A DNA stretch of 36,903 nucleotides from Salisapilia sapeloensis (lineage: Eukaryota > Oomycota > Peronosporomycetes > Peronosporales > Salisapiliaceae). Shown one piece after another: positions 19,004 through 28,576 of this stretch (position 1 is its first letter; the number at the start of each line of letters is the position of its first letter). The notes beneath the pieces were generated by a model that worked only from the letters and a program-made list of their open reading frames with translations, had not been told where the DNA came from and did no database searches. The DNA lies in the NCBI GenBank assembly GCA_023334545.1, contig JAADVB010000192.1, positions 1 through 36,903 on the forward strand, in the 5' to 3' direction. A program made the position numbers and the translations under genes.

Positions 19004-20638
19004 ACATCGGAGTTATAAGCAATAAGATGAAAAATCTTTAAAGTGGTAAGCGTGGATACGTTGCCTCGTACACGATCAATCGTGGTAGAACTTTGGTATT
19101 AGGCCGTGCGACTAGGACTGGCGGCAAGGTGAGCTACTACTGACATGACTGCACGGGCGACAATGTCCACCTAGGACAATGCCTCTTTGAAATGTTCAAG
19201 CGAAACGCCGTTGAAGTAGAGTGCATGTTGATACCAACATGGCAGTGGACACGATGGACACTCGCGGTCGGACACGACATCGCCGTAGCGGGTCGTCTGG
19301 GCAAAAGTCAGAAATCTGACTTTTAAATTGTGTATGCAATCGAAGCGAAATATGGATTTTATGGTACATTCCCATACAATTTCTGGTTTATGCATGCAGA
19401 TTTCAATGGTGTGTCGGGCGAAGACATTTGTGTATGATGGACAAAGTATGACGAGGCTTCACAATGTGGCGATGCAGTTAAGATAGCGCAACACGTGGGT
19501 CAAGCGGAGAAATAAAAGGTACTTGCGAACGAGACAACTTTGTCAAACAAAAAGGTCGAGGCAGAGGCATGAATCGTTGAAGCGGTATTTACTTCGCTGC
19601 TCGGCGTTCCTCGGAGCTTACCACTTTGCGACAGCTTTCTTTATTTTTGGACGGGAGGTAGAAGATGTTCTAAAAAATTAAGCAGGATGCGATGCCCGTC
19701 TCCTTTAAAAATTCTACGTGTACTGCCGGTGCTTGATTGCGCGTACGATCTTCCAATCGTGCCACATCGGGTTTTGCTACCAGTCATATACACAAAGCTT
19801 CGCGGTCTTGATACGCTCTTGAAGCGAGTAAGCAGGAGTAGTTTGGTTTGTACGAGTAAACTGTCTTCCACCGTCTACTTCGAGCATCGAAAAAGCTCGA
19901 ATGCGTCTCAGATTTCTAGAACTTGAGGTCAACTTCAAGCGTCTTCGTGCCCACGTTTGCGATCTTGGCGCACGATCCGTCTTTGTAACGAAGCAGATAA
20001 GTTTATATGAAGCAAACGCTCGTTTGTTATGAGTATATTTTGGATAGCCGTTACCATAGCAAGGAGGTAGAGCATGCTCTGCATTTCCACACTAATTATT
20101 AGATCTGGTGGACAAAAAGGCAGCTATGGTACTGTCTCCTGGATCACGAGACCGAATATTCGCGACACTGATGTGCATCGAATTCAAGGGTTGAGGCACC
20201 AACATTCGCATGCGCTAAGACAGGTACCGCTGCATATTACCCGGACAAGCATAAATTAAAGCATGTAGACTTCGACCGATACTTATGACGAAATAGTACC
20301 GTCATTCACATAGTACAGCGAACTTCATATTTGGCTGCGTTACTCATATACTTTGTCCCTGTCGCTCTCCGTGCGACTTCTGCCCACCATAGCCTGTTAA
20401 AGTGTATATGCGGATAAGTGAGCACGCTCCCAGGCATCTCGACCCACCTGCTCGGAAAATATCAGAGGCCACATCCTTGGCGACCAACGGAAGTTGTATC
20501 GTAACCTACGCAAGTGAGACAGCAGTTCGAATGGTGTTTTCTAAATCTGGAGAACAGACTTCGACAGATGGGCAGTCGATCATTTGCGCTGGAAGACGCA
20601 GCTAAGACGCTTGGGCTCCATTTGCCAACTTACCTGGT
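19004..20638. other. 1.6-kb intergenic region with a possible gene relic
   Basis: No intact gene is supported. On the minus strand, 19171-19296 is an acceptor-like TTTTGCCCAG followed by 41 codons and a stop (TTRYGDVVSDRECPSC..., Cys-rich, ending HFKEALS). Farther upstream, stop-interrupted minus-strand frames look weakly protein-like. I do not recognise a family. Confidence 0.35.
20615..20631 (+). promoter_or_regulatory. Candidate INR/FPR promoter of the MYB gene
   Basis: GCTCCATTTGCCAACTT matches the oomycete initiator followed by the flanking element, and lies only 8-24 bp before the ATG at 20639, implying a very short leader. Confidence 0.45.
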
Positions 20639-21484
20639 ATGGACCGAAAGCACCCGCCGACACCACCAAAGGTATATAGTCTAGACACCGTCAGGCAACA
20701 AAATGAAGCAGAAACGACCGCAGGAATGGATGTCGTTATGAATGGCATGTACGTCGGTGACATGGACTACAATCCGCCAACCAGTGGACCGTCCGCAATC
20801 CAGGACCTTCGGATCGATGCTCCACAACCGAATCAAACGGATGCTAGTGAGCACAAGATGCCAACGCCAGGTAGTGACACCAGCACAGAGCTACTGGCCG
20901 ATGAAGAAGAAGTGTTCGATCCGAACGCTCTGCACGACATTCGTCGCGGAGTCTGGACGAAACAAGAACACGAGCGCTTCCTCGAAGGACTCAAGATCTA
21001 TCCGAACGGACCGTGGAGACTCGTCGCCGAGCACGTTGCCACTCGTACCGTTCGACAGACAATGACGCACGCTCAAAAGTATCGTCAGAAAGCTGCTAGA
21101 CGGTTACGTGGCTTGCGTACTCGGCAAGCTGTCGAACGTATGAACGAAGGGCATCAAGTGATCGAAGAGAGTTTGATCCACGAACAGCTTCGGACGATGG
21201 CAAAGGACAGCAACGCGCCTCGACCGATGGGCATCAGCTACTCTCCGATGCATTACACTGCTACGCTACAAGAACATGAACAAGCAATGGAAGAAATGCG
21301 GAATCAGACGCGGGCAGAACAGGCGGATTGGAACCGAGAAGCACAGCAACGGACAGGTGAAGATATGATACGTACAAGTGACGACGTGGATAGTACCAAA
21401 GGACAAACAAGTAGTCACACGAGCTCATCCAGAACGAGCTCTGAGCAAGAAAGTGAGAAGTACGAGTGGCGAGGGTCTGGATGA
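20639..21484 (+). CDS. SHAQKY-type single-repeat MYB transcription factor
   Basis: Intronless, 281 residues. One MYB-like repeat occupies about residues 103-157: RGVWTKQEHERFLEGLKIY, GPWRLVAEHVATRTVRQTMT and HAQKYRQK. The first tryptophan and spacing fit 1R-MYB/SANT proteins; the recognition helix ends in THAQKY, a variant of plant-type SHAQKY(F). Such proteins are a known oomycete group, some regulating sporulation, and probably bind DNA as nuclear activators or repressors. The N-terminal 100 residues and the Ser/Glu-rich tail are low-complexity, with predicted helices rich in Gln and Glu around EEMRNQTRAEQADWNREAQQ. The start is supported by an adjacent initiator motif and an in-frame stop upstream (near 20603). 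The target is unknown. Confidence 0.9.
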   Translation: MDRKHPPTPPKVYSLDTVRQQNEAETTAGMDVVMNGMYVGDMDYNPPTSGPSAIQDLRIDAPQPNQTDASEHKMPTPGSDTSTELLADEEEVFDPNALHDIRRGVWTKQEHERFLEGLKIYPNGPWRLVAEHVATRTVRQTMTHAQKYRQKAARRLRGLRTRQAVERMNEGHQVIEESLIHEQLRTMAKDSNAPRPMGISYSPMHYTATLQEHEQAMEEMRNQTRAEQADWNREAQQRTGEDMIRTSDDVDSTKGQTSSHTSSSRTSSEQESEKYEWRGSG

Positions 21485-22302
21485 CCAAATGTGAACGACG
21501 TAGAAATATCGAGCATCGTCGTCGATCTCCGTATCTTGGTAGGTTTCGATGTACATGTCTTCTCTTCACGATCGTGAGTTTAATTCGTGACAGACAGAAC
21601 GTAGAATAGCTGAACGAGTACTATGAATCTCACTCTTCGATTTATGTCTTTCCTACTTGCCTTCGCGTTAGATTCCTCCATCTGTATCCTAGCAGTATAG
21701 AAAAGAGATCTTGTTCCTTTTATGGAAGCGTGCCGCACGTGAAAAAAGATTGAGGAATTCATGTGGTAATCGACGTATGCAGTCATCAACCTCTACACCT
21801 TGATCTCTCCGTCAATCCATGCTAAATTATGCCACAAGATAGTTGTAGGCGCTCTGTCTGGGTTTCACGTACGGCTGCAGTAGGCACACAATGAGGACGC
21901 GTTGAGCAGCTCTTTCCAAGTCTAAGATCTTGCAAGGTAGCACTCATGGAAATCCAGGATGATGACGCGTTGTCCAAATTATGCAGTAACCTAGATTACC
22001 GACTGGCGTACGCGCTCCCTAGGCGCGATAAAGATCTGCTTCCCACCCACAAGGTGGCTTTTGGGGAGGAATAGAAACGCTTTGGCTTCCTAGGCAAACG
22101 TACGTACCACAGGTGTCCATTGGAGCTGTAAGGATACTACTAAGTGCTTCGGCTAAGCACGCTTAAAAATGGTAATCTATTTAGGGAGAACTCGTATGAA
22201 GGACTCGTCAAGTTAAAGTTGAATACTTGTTTAGTCGGTCGCATATGTGTCTACGTGCAATCTTTTGCCTATCCATTACAGCTCGTCTCATTCGACCGGA
22301 AT
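21485..22302. other. Convergent 3' flanks of MYB and DUF4833-like genes
   Basis: 818 bp with no supported gene. A minus-strand frame at 21580-21789 has no recognisable motif. Confidence 0.5.
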
Positions 22303-23134
22303 CTACAAGTCGGCAACATTGATGCGTTCGTACGTGTCGTCCCCAGTCTCCAACGACGTTCCATACAGCTCAACGTAGAGCACTTGCGGAATAAAGGCAC
22401 TCGAGTTGTCTGTTTGGACGTAAATCTTCCACAGCCTGGACTCGACGCTGTCAATGTCGACTACGAGTACCAGTTTCTGGTCACTATCAAACCTTAGCTT
22501 CCCCTTCCTGCTCGGAAGTGCGTTCAGGCTTACTTCAAAAACATCTTCCAGTCCATTGTCTTTGTCCTTTTGAATGACTTTGCTCGAATACCCCCATGCA
22601 AGCCTCCTTTCAATCATGCCAGTGCCATTGGACGTCGGGTGGTCCGTCCAACCATAACTCTGCCATTTCATCTCGAGTGGATTCTTCGAATCCAACTTGT
22701 GCTTGCTCTTGTCCGAGTAGCGAGCGTAGCACACTACAAGCTGTGCGTTTTTGCTGCGCTCAAAGAGGAAGAGCCGGTCGTGATCCACGGACAGGTAGGA
22801 TGGCCACAAACGCGTTTGTTCGTGTTTAGACTCGGTGGTGGCAGGATAGTCATGATCCGGGAACTCGTCTGTGAAGTAGTGTTTTTCAGACGGCATGATA
22901 CAAGCGTAGTCGACGTAAGAAGGACGTGTGGCGAAGACTGCCTTCAAGACGCCAGTACTTCGGATAGAAGTCTTATGTGATTGATTTTTCCGGAACAATC
23001 CACAAGTAAGAACAATATTCCAGGACGACCCAAATGTCGCAGAATAGTCACTTTATGTATTTTTAGCTACTAGCACTCAAGTAGACGTACTCGTTCTCAT
23101 CATGTATTGTCTTCTTGCACTCTTCTCCATTCAT
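22303..23134 (-). CDS. DUF4833-like protein, two exons predicted
   Basis: Main exon 23050-22303 plus a predicted first exon 23134-23091, joined across a 40-bp intron (GTACGT...AAAG), give 263 residues. The short intron makes the first exon provisional, but the main exon has no usable ATG near its 5' end, so an upstream start is needed. Landmarks are DHDRLFLFERSKNAQLVVCYARY, NPLEMKWQSYGW, MIERRLAWGYSS and the end VLYVELYGTSLETGDDTYERI. These follow my memory of DUF4833, a family of unknown function in bacteria and some protists. I see no signal peptide or membrane segment. Function is unknown. It is head-to-head with VPS33, only 119 bp between proposed starts. Confidence 0.65.
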
Positions 23135-23253
23135 CTTGTTGCGATACTTGTATGCTCCACCGAGAAATATGTTCCATAAAACATACAGCCTTATCTGAGT
23201 ATCGACGTGACAATCATCTTGAGACACCATCGCAGAAAGCGAACGTTGGAAGC

Positions 23254-25440
23254 ATGGACGTGCTCGATGCTGCGCTGAAGAAAGAGGCCGTGGACACGTT
23301 CTCCCGCGCAGTCTCCTCCTGCATCGACCTATGTTCTAGTAGCAAACAGAGTCGGTCGGCGATTCTCGCCATCGACACGTCGCTCTCTGTCATCTTCGAG
23401 CTCCTCGCCACTGGGGAAGGCGGCCCCAAGTTCTATGACCAGCTACGCATATCGCAGCTCATCTCACTGCCTACGTACACCATGGACGCGTACAAGCTGC
23501 GTCGTCAAGTGGACGGTGCGCTCGCCTCCCACTCGGACCATCCGCTCGTGATCTTCGTCGTCCCGCCTCGACCGACGCTCGCCAAACTCATCGCAGACGT
23601 AGTACGCGGTCCGTCTGGACATATATCCCACCCGACATCCTCCCCATTGCACTCTTCCCAAAGCACGGACGGGAAATACGCTTTACTATGGCTGCCACCA
23701 TCTACTTCCGAGTGCTCGTTAGAGATGGAACGACAGGGAGTGGAAGGCATCGTAACGCAAATGGACTTGGACCTCGGTCTCTTACCGATAGACAAGCGCG
23801 TCTCCTCTCTCTGTAACAACGCTGCATTCGCAGAGCTCTACGTCCAACGCACGGATCGAGTGCTAACGACCGTGACGAAGAGTATTTTAGCGATAGAAAA
23901 GCATACGGGGATGCAGATCCCGAACGTGATCTCCCACGGCCCGTACTCGATGCGAGTGAAGCGTATGTTGGAGCTGTCTCGACAGGCGAGTCGGAACAGC
24001 CAGTCGAGGGAGAGCGTGACGCAGGTGGATCCTTTGAACGCCAACTTACAGCTTGGAGACGCATCCTCTGGAGCCATCCAGACAGTCGTCATGGTCGACA
24101 GGCTACAAGATCCTCTCTCCATCCTCCTCCACCCGATGACGTATGAAGGTCTTTTAGACGCACTCATCGGCCTCGACCACGGTGTCGTCACGTACGACAA
24201 ACCAGATAGCGGTACAGACACGGACAGCTCAGACAGTCAAGGACGGATGAAGAAGGAAGACCTCTCCTCTTCTTCTACGAACGCTAGTAGCACGAGTGTA
24301 ACGAAACAAAAGGCAGTGCTCAACGACAGCGATGAGCTCTATCGTAGCATTCGAGACATCAACTTTAATCTCTTGATCTCCCAGGAACTCGTCAACAGCG
24401 CTCGTTCGCTCGTGAGTGCCGTTCGATCTGGAGAGAGTGCTGCAACAATCGAAGAGATCCGAGACTTGCTCACCCAAGTGCCGAGTCTAGTGCAGAAGAA
24501 AAAGTCATTAGCACATCATGTGGCATTAGTAGAAAAGATTCGAGACGCGAGTATGCAGCAGTCGTTACGTGGGTGCATCGAGACGGAGATGCTGATCATG
24601 AGCATGGGACGACACAAGACGACGCCCGAAGCTAAGGAAGTCGAGACGTTCCTCGAAGAAGCTGTGCTACGGGAACCTCCTTTAAAGCTATACGAAGTCG
24701 TGCCACTCCTATGCGTCTGGTCGCTCGTGACAGGAGGTCTCAAGCCAAAGAAGCTCCAGTGGTTCCGGCAGCAGCTATGCCACACGTACGGCCATAAAGT
24801 CCTTCCTCTACTAGTACAGCTGCAAAAGCTCGAGCTACTGTCATCCAAGCATGATTTTAACTTCCATCAGCAGCGAAAGGCACTGACGTTGATGCCTGGT
24901 CTGCTGGAAGATGAGCAGACGAAGGAGCCGGGAGATATCCACTTTATGTTCCCGTACACTGGCTACGCACCCATGAGCGTCCGTCTAGTACAGAATTCTG
25001 TCGGGATGAAGATCAAGTCTAGTGCATTTAGCAGTGGATCCGGCAAGGACAAGGACAGGGAGAAGGACAAGGACAAGGAGAGAGAGAAGGAAAAAGAAAA
25101 GGAGGGGAGGAAGTCGTCTGGACCGTTGGGACTGACGAGACAGTTCTCGGCGTCGTCTCTCAAGCCAGAGTCGTGGATGCACCGACGCCGACCGAGTGAC
25201 GGAGGTCCAATTTCCAGCAACAGCTATGGAGACAAGCGTCGGTCCATGCCGGTGATTGGAGGCATGCGTCGGAGCATGGCACCAGCAGAGAAGATGAATG
25301 TGCTGGTCTACTACGTAGGTGGTGTGACAGCGGCGGAACTAGCTGCGTTCCGGTACTTGAACAAGAGCCAGTCGCAGATCACATTCCTCGTGGCCACGAC
25401 GTCCGTGTGCACCGGTCGGAAGCTTTTGGAGTCGATCTAA
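23254..25440 (+). CDS. VPS33: VPS33, Sec1/Munc18 subunit of HOPS/CORVET
   Basis: Intronless, 728 residues from the ATG in GGAAGCATGGACGTG; the open frame extends upstream but without an ATG. Sec1/Munc18 features run throughout: an N-terminal domain with ILAIDTSLSVIFELL, then YALLWLPP, VVMVDRLQDPLSILLHPMTYEG and helices ending LPLLVQLQKLELL. The C-terminus KMNVLVYYVGGVTAAELAA followed by ITFLVATTSVCTGRKLLESI is the VPS33 version (elsewhere F.IATT..ING..FL.SL). The segment LKLYEVVPLLCVWSLVTGGLK also fits VPS33. The protein templates SNARE pairing at endosomes and vacuole within HOPS/CORVET. Oddity: a highly charged Lys/Glu/Asp insert at about residues 595-622 before the last domain. It pairs thematically with VPS45 at 30067-31842. 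Confidence 0.88.
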   Translation: MDVLDAALKKEAVDTFSRAVSSCIDLCSSSKQSRSAILAIDTSLSVIFELLATGEGGPKFYDQLRISQLISLPTYTMDAYKLRRQVDGALASHSDHPLVIFVVPPRPTLAKLIADVVRGPSGHISHPTSSPLHSSQSTDGKYALLWLPPSTSECSLEMERQGVEGIVTQMDLDLGLLPIDKRVSSLCNNAAFAELYVQRTDRVLTTVTKSILAIEKHTGMQIPNVISHGPYSMRVKRMLELSRQASRNSQSRESVTQVDPLNANLQLGDASSGAIQTVVMVDRLQDPLSILLHPMTYEGLLDALIGLDHGVVTYDKPDSGTDTDSSDSQGRMKKEDLSSSSTNASSTSVTKQKAVLNDSDELYRSIRDINFNLLISQELVNSARSLVSAVRSGESAATIEEIRDLLTQVPSLVQKKKSLAHHVALVEKIRDASMQQSLRGCIETEMLIMSMGRHKTTPEAKEVETFLEEAVLREPPLKLYEVVPLLCVWSLVTGGLKPKKLQWFRQQLCHTYGHKVLPLLVQLQKLELLSSKHDFNFHQQRKALTLMPGLLEDEQTKEPGDIHFMFPYTGYAPMSVRLVQNSVGMKIKSSAFSSGSGKDKDREKDKDKEREKEKEKEGRKSSGPLGLTRQFSASSLKPESWMHRRRPSDGGPISSNSYGDKRRSMPVIGGMRRSMAPAEKMNVLVYYVGGVTAAELAAFRYLNKSQSQITFLVATTSVCTGRKLLESI
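25039..25112 (+). repeat. Purine-rich low-complexity tract in VPS33
   Basis: Repeats of (G)ACAAGG/AGAAGG units encode KDKDREKDKDKEREKEKE. The strand is almost pure purine, so it is prone to slippage and length variation. Confidence 0.8.
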
Positions 25441-25539
25441 CACGTGTATCGGTTGTATATTTTGGACAAAAGCCCGGATGAAAATGGCAAGTTTTGACAA
25501 GTTGTACGTTTGCTTTAACTCTTTCTCGTGCCGTGTTGA

Positions 25540-26313
25540 TTAGGAGCTTAGACCTAGCATTTCCATGACAGAGTAACGACTCCACTTAGACACGAACTCG
25601 ATGTTGACGCCGATGGAGACAGCGTTCAAAAGAGTCGCGGCGTCCTCGGCTTTCGTCCATCCGTCAGGGAATCGTTCGTCGACGAGGAACTGGCGAACGC
25701 GTTCGGTAGATACGCGCGTGCCATCGCCGAAGATCAGAGGGAGGGATGCGGCTTCAACACCGGACATGAGCTGATGCAAAACATCGAGGTTGTAGCCAGG
25801 GTTCCCAGCTTGGCACTCGTTTTCTCGGTCCAATCGATACTGCTTAAGCGACTCGATCGTTATCATACCATCCTTGTCGGCGTAAGACAGCAGCTTGTCG
25901 ACCACCGTCGTGTTGACAGTCATGGGGTCTGTTCCCAAGTAGGCATCGTCTCGGCTCAGGGAAGCGTCGTGCTCAATGATGAGCTCATGTTTGCCCAAGT
26001 CTGCAAGCGTAAGCTCCGTGGGAATGTGAGCCACAAAGACCAGGCCGTAGCTCAGCTCGACGTTGTAATGCTCCATGATGGCATCCAGGAGCATCGATTT
26101 CGTCAAACCTTTGCCATCACGCGGGATATGGCCGTAGTTGGCGAGCGCGTTCAATGCGGGGCACGGGGATCGATGGTACGTGGCAGTGTTCCCCGGGACA
26201 CCAGAGACCTCGCTACCGGATGGACGATAGAACGCATGATCATCCTCAGCCATAACAGCAGTAAGAGTGAACCATGCTACGATTAAGGGGATAAAGGAGG
26301 TAGCTCGAGACAT
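25540..26313 (-). CDS. Secreted heme-thiolate peroxygenase (chloroperoxidase family), copy 1
   Basis: Intronless, 257 residues, starting at an ATG followed by a hydrophobic signal peptide (to about residue 21, ...TAVMA-EDD). The Peroxidase_2 (PF01328) signature is RSPCPALNALANYGHIPRDGKG; C51 would be the axial heme thiolate. The second motif EHDAS (114-118) is that of short 'group I' unspecific peroxygenases (PCP-EHD-S-E), with H115 and E187 (72 residues apart, as expected) as the likely acid-base pair. NTT at about 133 is an N-glycosylation site shared with copy 2. Such enzymes use H2O2 to oxygenate or halogenate organic substrates outside the cell. The substrate is unknown. Its stop is 97 bp beyond the VPS33 stop, tail-to-tail. 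Confidence 0.9.
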   Translation of the reverse strand: MSRATSFIPLIVAWFTLTAVMAEDDHAFYRPSGSEVSGVPGNTATYHRSPCPALNALANYGHIPRDGKGLTKSMLLDAIMEHYNVELSYGLVFVAHIPTELTLADLGKHELIIEHDASLSRDDAYLGTDPMTVNTTVVDKLLSYADKDGMITIESLKQYRLDRENECQAGNPGYNLDVLHQLMSGVEAASLPLIFGDGTRVSTERVRQFLVDERFPDGWTKAEDAATLLNAVSIGVNIEFVSKWSRYSVMEMLGLSS

Positions 26314-26345
26314 TGTCGATAGGGTCCTTCGGGAGCCTCAGTTCG

Positions 26346-26352
26346 AAAGTGG
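26346..26352 (-). promoter_or_regulatory. Weak initiator candidate of peroxygenase copy 1
   Basis: CCACTTT on the minus strand fits YCAYTYY, 33 bp before the ATG at 26313. The motif is short and could be chance. Confidence 0.25.
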
Positions 26353-27234
26353 ACCACCGGAGGATCGAGCAGATCAGATAGCCGTGTGTTCAAATCAGCT
26401 GGTAAAAGGATCTTGGCATCGTCAATGAGCTTCTACAGGCGCAGCTCGTATGGAAAGCATGGTCTGCTAGATCCCACCTTTACTCTGGAAAATGGGAGCC
26501 GGCAAAGTTACCAAGAGTTTATAATTGTCACTGCACTGCATATTGGCAGGAAAATTGAAACTGATACCTTTGAACTCTGATCGATAAACCTATCATATAA
26601 GAGCCTAACTACTTCTACGAGCTCGTTGATTCTAGCAAATACAAAGAACAGCGAGCTTTGCAAAGGCAAGCTCGACAGGAAAAGTTTGTATTAAACCACT
26701 CCTGAAAACAGTGGAAACCCCACTACAACCTAGAAGCAAGTTTCCAGTGGAATTTGATATGATATAGTTTTCAATCAAGCTGAGCTCGCTGTCCGTTGAG
26801 CAAGAGCTATGTATTGATCTGCCAAGCGCTTAAACCACCACCTACAAGGCTCTAGACATTGTGCAACGGTACAGCAATCAATGCCTGTCTATTTCTAATT
26901 ACCTCATCTTTTTACGCGAATTAGAAGCACTCTAGTTGCTTAGCTTAAAGTTTCAATATGATACCATGTTTTCGCTGCCATGTCCGCGTCGGTGACCTGC
27001 TTGCGCGGAAGTTTGCACAAGTGTCAAGAGCTTAAACTGCTGCATTCCAATTCGTACTAATCAATAAACTTAGAGACTCTACACGTAAGGCGCGCCGTTT
27101 TCTCCTTTTGCACCCTTAGCCTTTGATTGCATCGATAGAAAAGCATGAAAAGTTATAGTTCACAGTCTAAATACCGATGTTTCCATAAATTTAATTTTAA
27201 TTTATATATTATATAAAGTAGTGCTCAGACATAA
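26353..27234. other. Intergenic region upstream of peroxygenase copy 1
   Basis: AT-rich, with an especially AT-rich stretch at about 27185-27220 just before the tRNA. The short plus-strand frame at 26386-26580 begins without an ATG and is not supported. Confidence 0.5.
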
Positions 27235-27306
27235 TCCTCGATAGTATAGTGGCTAGTATACCCGCCTGTCACGCGGGTGACCCGGGTTCAATTCCCGGTC
27301 GGGGAG
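27235..27306 (+). tRNA. trnD-GUC: tRNA-Asp (GTC anticodon)
   Basis: The 72-nt sequence folds into a cloverleaf. The acceptor stem TCCTCGA pairs with TCGGGGA (one T-G wobble). The anticodon arm CCCGC-CTGTCAC-GCGGG carries GTC at 27268-27270, and the T arm GGTTCAATTCC is the B box. It closely resembles eukaryotic tRNA-Asp, has no intron and no encoded CCA, and is followed by T-rich DNA. Confidence 0.95.
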
Positions 27307-27320
27307 TTCTTTTTATTTTT
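27307..27320 (+). terminator. RNA polymerase III terminator after tRNA-Asp
   Basis: TTCTTTTTATTTTT directly follows the tRNA; runs of four or more T on the coding strand stop Pol III. Confidence 0.7.
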
Positions 27321-27774
27321 GTCGACTGTACCCGAAGTAAGCATCAATCAAATTGAATGCGATTTTTACACTTTACGTAAAGGATGTAGATGTTGCAGCG
27401 ATAAGAGCGAGGAAAATATTTGAACGTCGCATCGCCCGATAGTGGATAAAAAAAGACTTTCGACCCAAACTTCAGTCGACGAGAATAGAGCGTATGTGAA
27501 GAGAGTAGTCGTCAATTTCAAATTAGCATCTGCATCTCCAACCCAACAAAATTCTATATGGATTCTTGGCTCTCTTTTGGACAGTCCATCGGGCGGCATG
27601 TATTGAATGGAGCAGCAGAGTGCTTACCAGAAACATAATGATGCCCATGTTGTAGTTGTCTTGAAGTGCTATCGACAATAAAAAGATCACGCTTCTTGTC
27701 AGGTTTCCAATAGCACAAAATGGATAAATTGACAGCTTCCAATGCAGTATATTTGACTTTATCTAAGAATTGTT
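27321..27774. other. Flank between tRNA-Asp and peroxygenase copy 2
   Basis: 454 bp; two overlapping minus-strand frames (27366-27599 and 27554-27742) lack convincing content and probably lie in 3' flanking DNA. Confidence 0.45.
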
Positions 27775-28533
27775 CTAGTCAAAAGCATGCGAGAGCAGAG
27801 CTTGTTCAATTGCCGAGAAATCCTCGATGAAGAAGGCCATCTTCTGAACATCAGCCAAGGTGACAGGGTTTTTCAGGTCAAAGAAGCCCTCCGGTAGTCG
27901 TTCTTCGCTCAAGAACGTGTGGACGTTGTCAGCATTAACCGGTTCACCTCCACCGAACACAAGTTCCATGGCGGCAGCTTCCATACCTGCGAGGAGACGG
28001 AACTTGAGACTCATTCCAAATTCTGGGTTCTGCTCCTTGCACTGGGCTTCGCGGTCCAGGCGGTATGATTTCAATTCTTCCTTGGTCAACGTGTTGTCCT
28101 CCGTTTTGTACGAAATGAGGGTATCGACGAGAGTCGCGTTCACGTCCATCGGGTTTTCACCCCAGTACGAGTCCGTGTGAACCAGCGAAGCGTCGTGTTC
28201 CGCCACAACCTCATGACGGCTCAGGTAGCTCAAGTCGAAGTGGTCCGGAACAGTACCAACGAGTGTGTTAGCAAAGGTCTCGTCGCATCGGTAGACATCC
28301 ACGATGGCCTTCTTCAAGATGGCAGGCGTTAGCTCCTTGCCATCGCGAGGAATGTATCCGTGGTTGGCAAGGGTGTTGAGAGCAGGGCACGGTGATCGGT
28401 GGTACTTGGCATTGTTACCAGGGACTCCCGAAGCTTCCGGGAATGACGGACGGAAATAGTCGTTGTCCTCGGCTTGGGCACCGACAGCGAAGGCAGCAAC
28501 CACAGCAATGACAGCGGACGCGAAACGAACCAT
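27775..28533 (-). CDS. Secreted heme-thiolate peroxygenase, copy 2
   Basis: Intronless, 252 residues, with a clear signal peptide (VAAFAVGAQA-ED, cleavage near residue 21). It has the same layout as copy 1: PSFPEASGVPGN, then RSPCPALNTLANHGYIPRDGKE with C49 as heme thiolate, EHDAS at 112-116, a shared glycosylation site (NAT), and E184 at 71 residues from H113. It keeps the second Cys of copy 1 (C165 here) and has an extra C83. The two proteins are clearly paralogous but diverged, especially in the C-terminal 60 residues, pointing to an old tandem duplication and perhaps different substrates. Extracellular oxyfunctionalisation with H2O2 is inferred from family. Confidence 0.9.
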   Translation of the reverse strand: MVRFASAVIAVVAAFAVGAQAEDNDYFRPSFPEASGVPGNNAKYHRSPCPALNTLANHGYIPRDGKELTPAILKKAIVDVYRCDETFANTLVGTVPDHFDLSYLSRHEVVAEHDASLVHTDSYWGENPMDVNATLVDTLISYKTEDNTLTKEELKSYRLDREAQCKEQNPEFGMSLKFRLLAGMEAAAMELVFGGGEPVNADNVHTFLSEERLPEGFFDLKNPVTLADVQKMAFFIEDFSAIEQALLSHAFD

Positions 28534-28569
28534 GTTTAGAATAGACTTTAGCTTGAGCTCGAAGATGTA

Positions 28570-28576
28570 GAAATGA
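28570..28576 (-). promoter_or_regulatory. Initiator candidate of peroxygenase copy 2
   Basis: The minus strand reads TTTTCATTTCTACATC, with TCATTTC fitting YCAYTYY, about 37 bp before the ATG at 28533. Confidence 0.35.

Noticed and set aside
26386-27742. Short frames around the tRNA-Asp
   Set aside because: Begin without ATG or lie in peroxygenase 3' flank; no motif.
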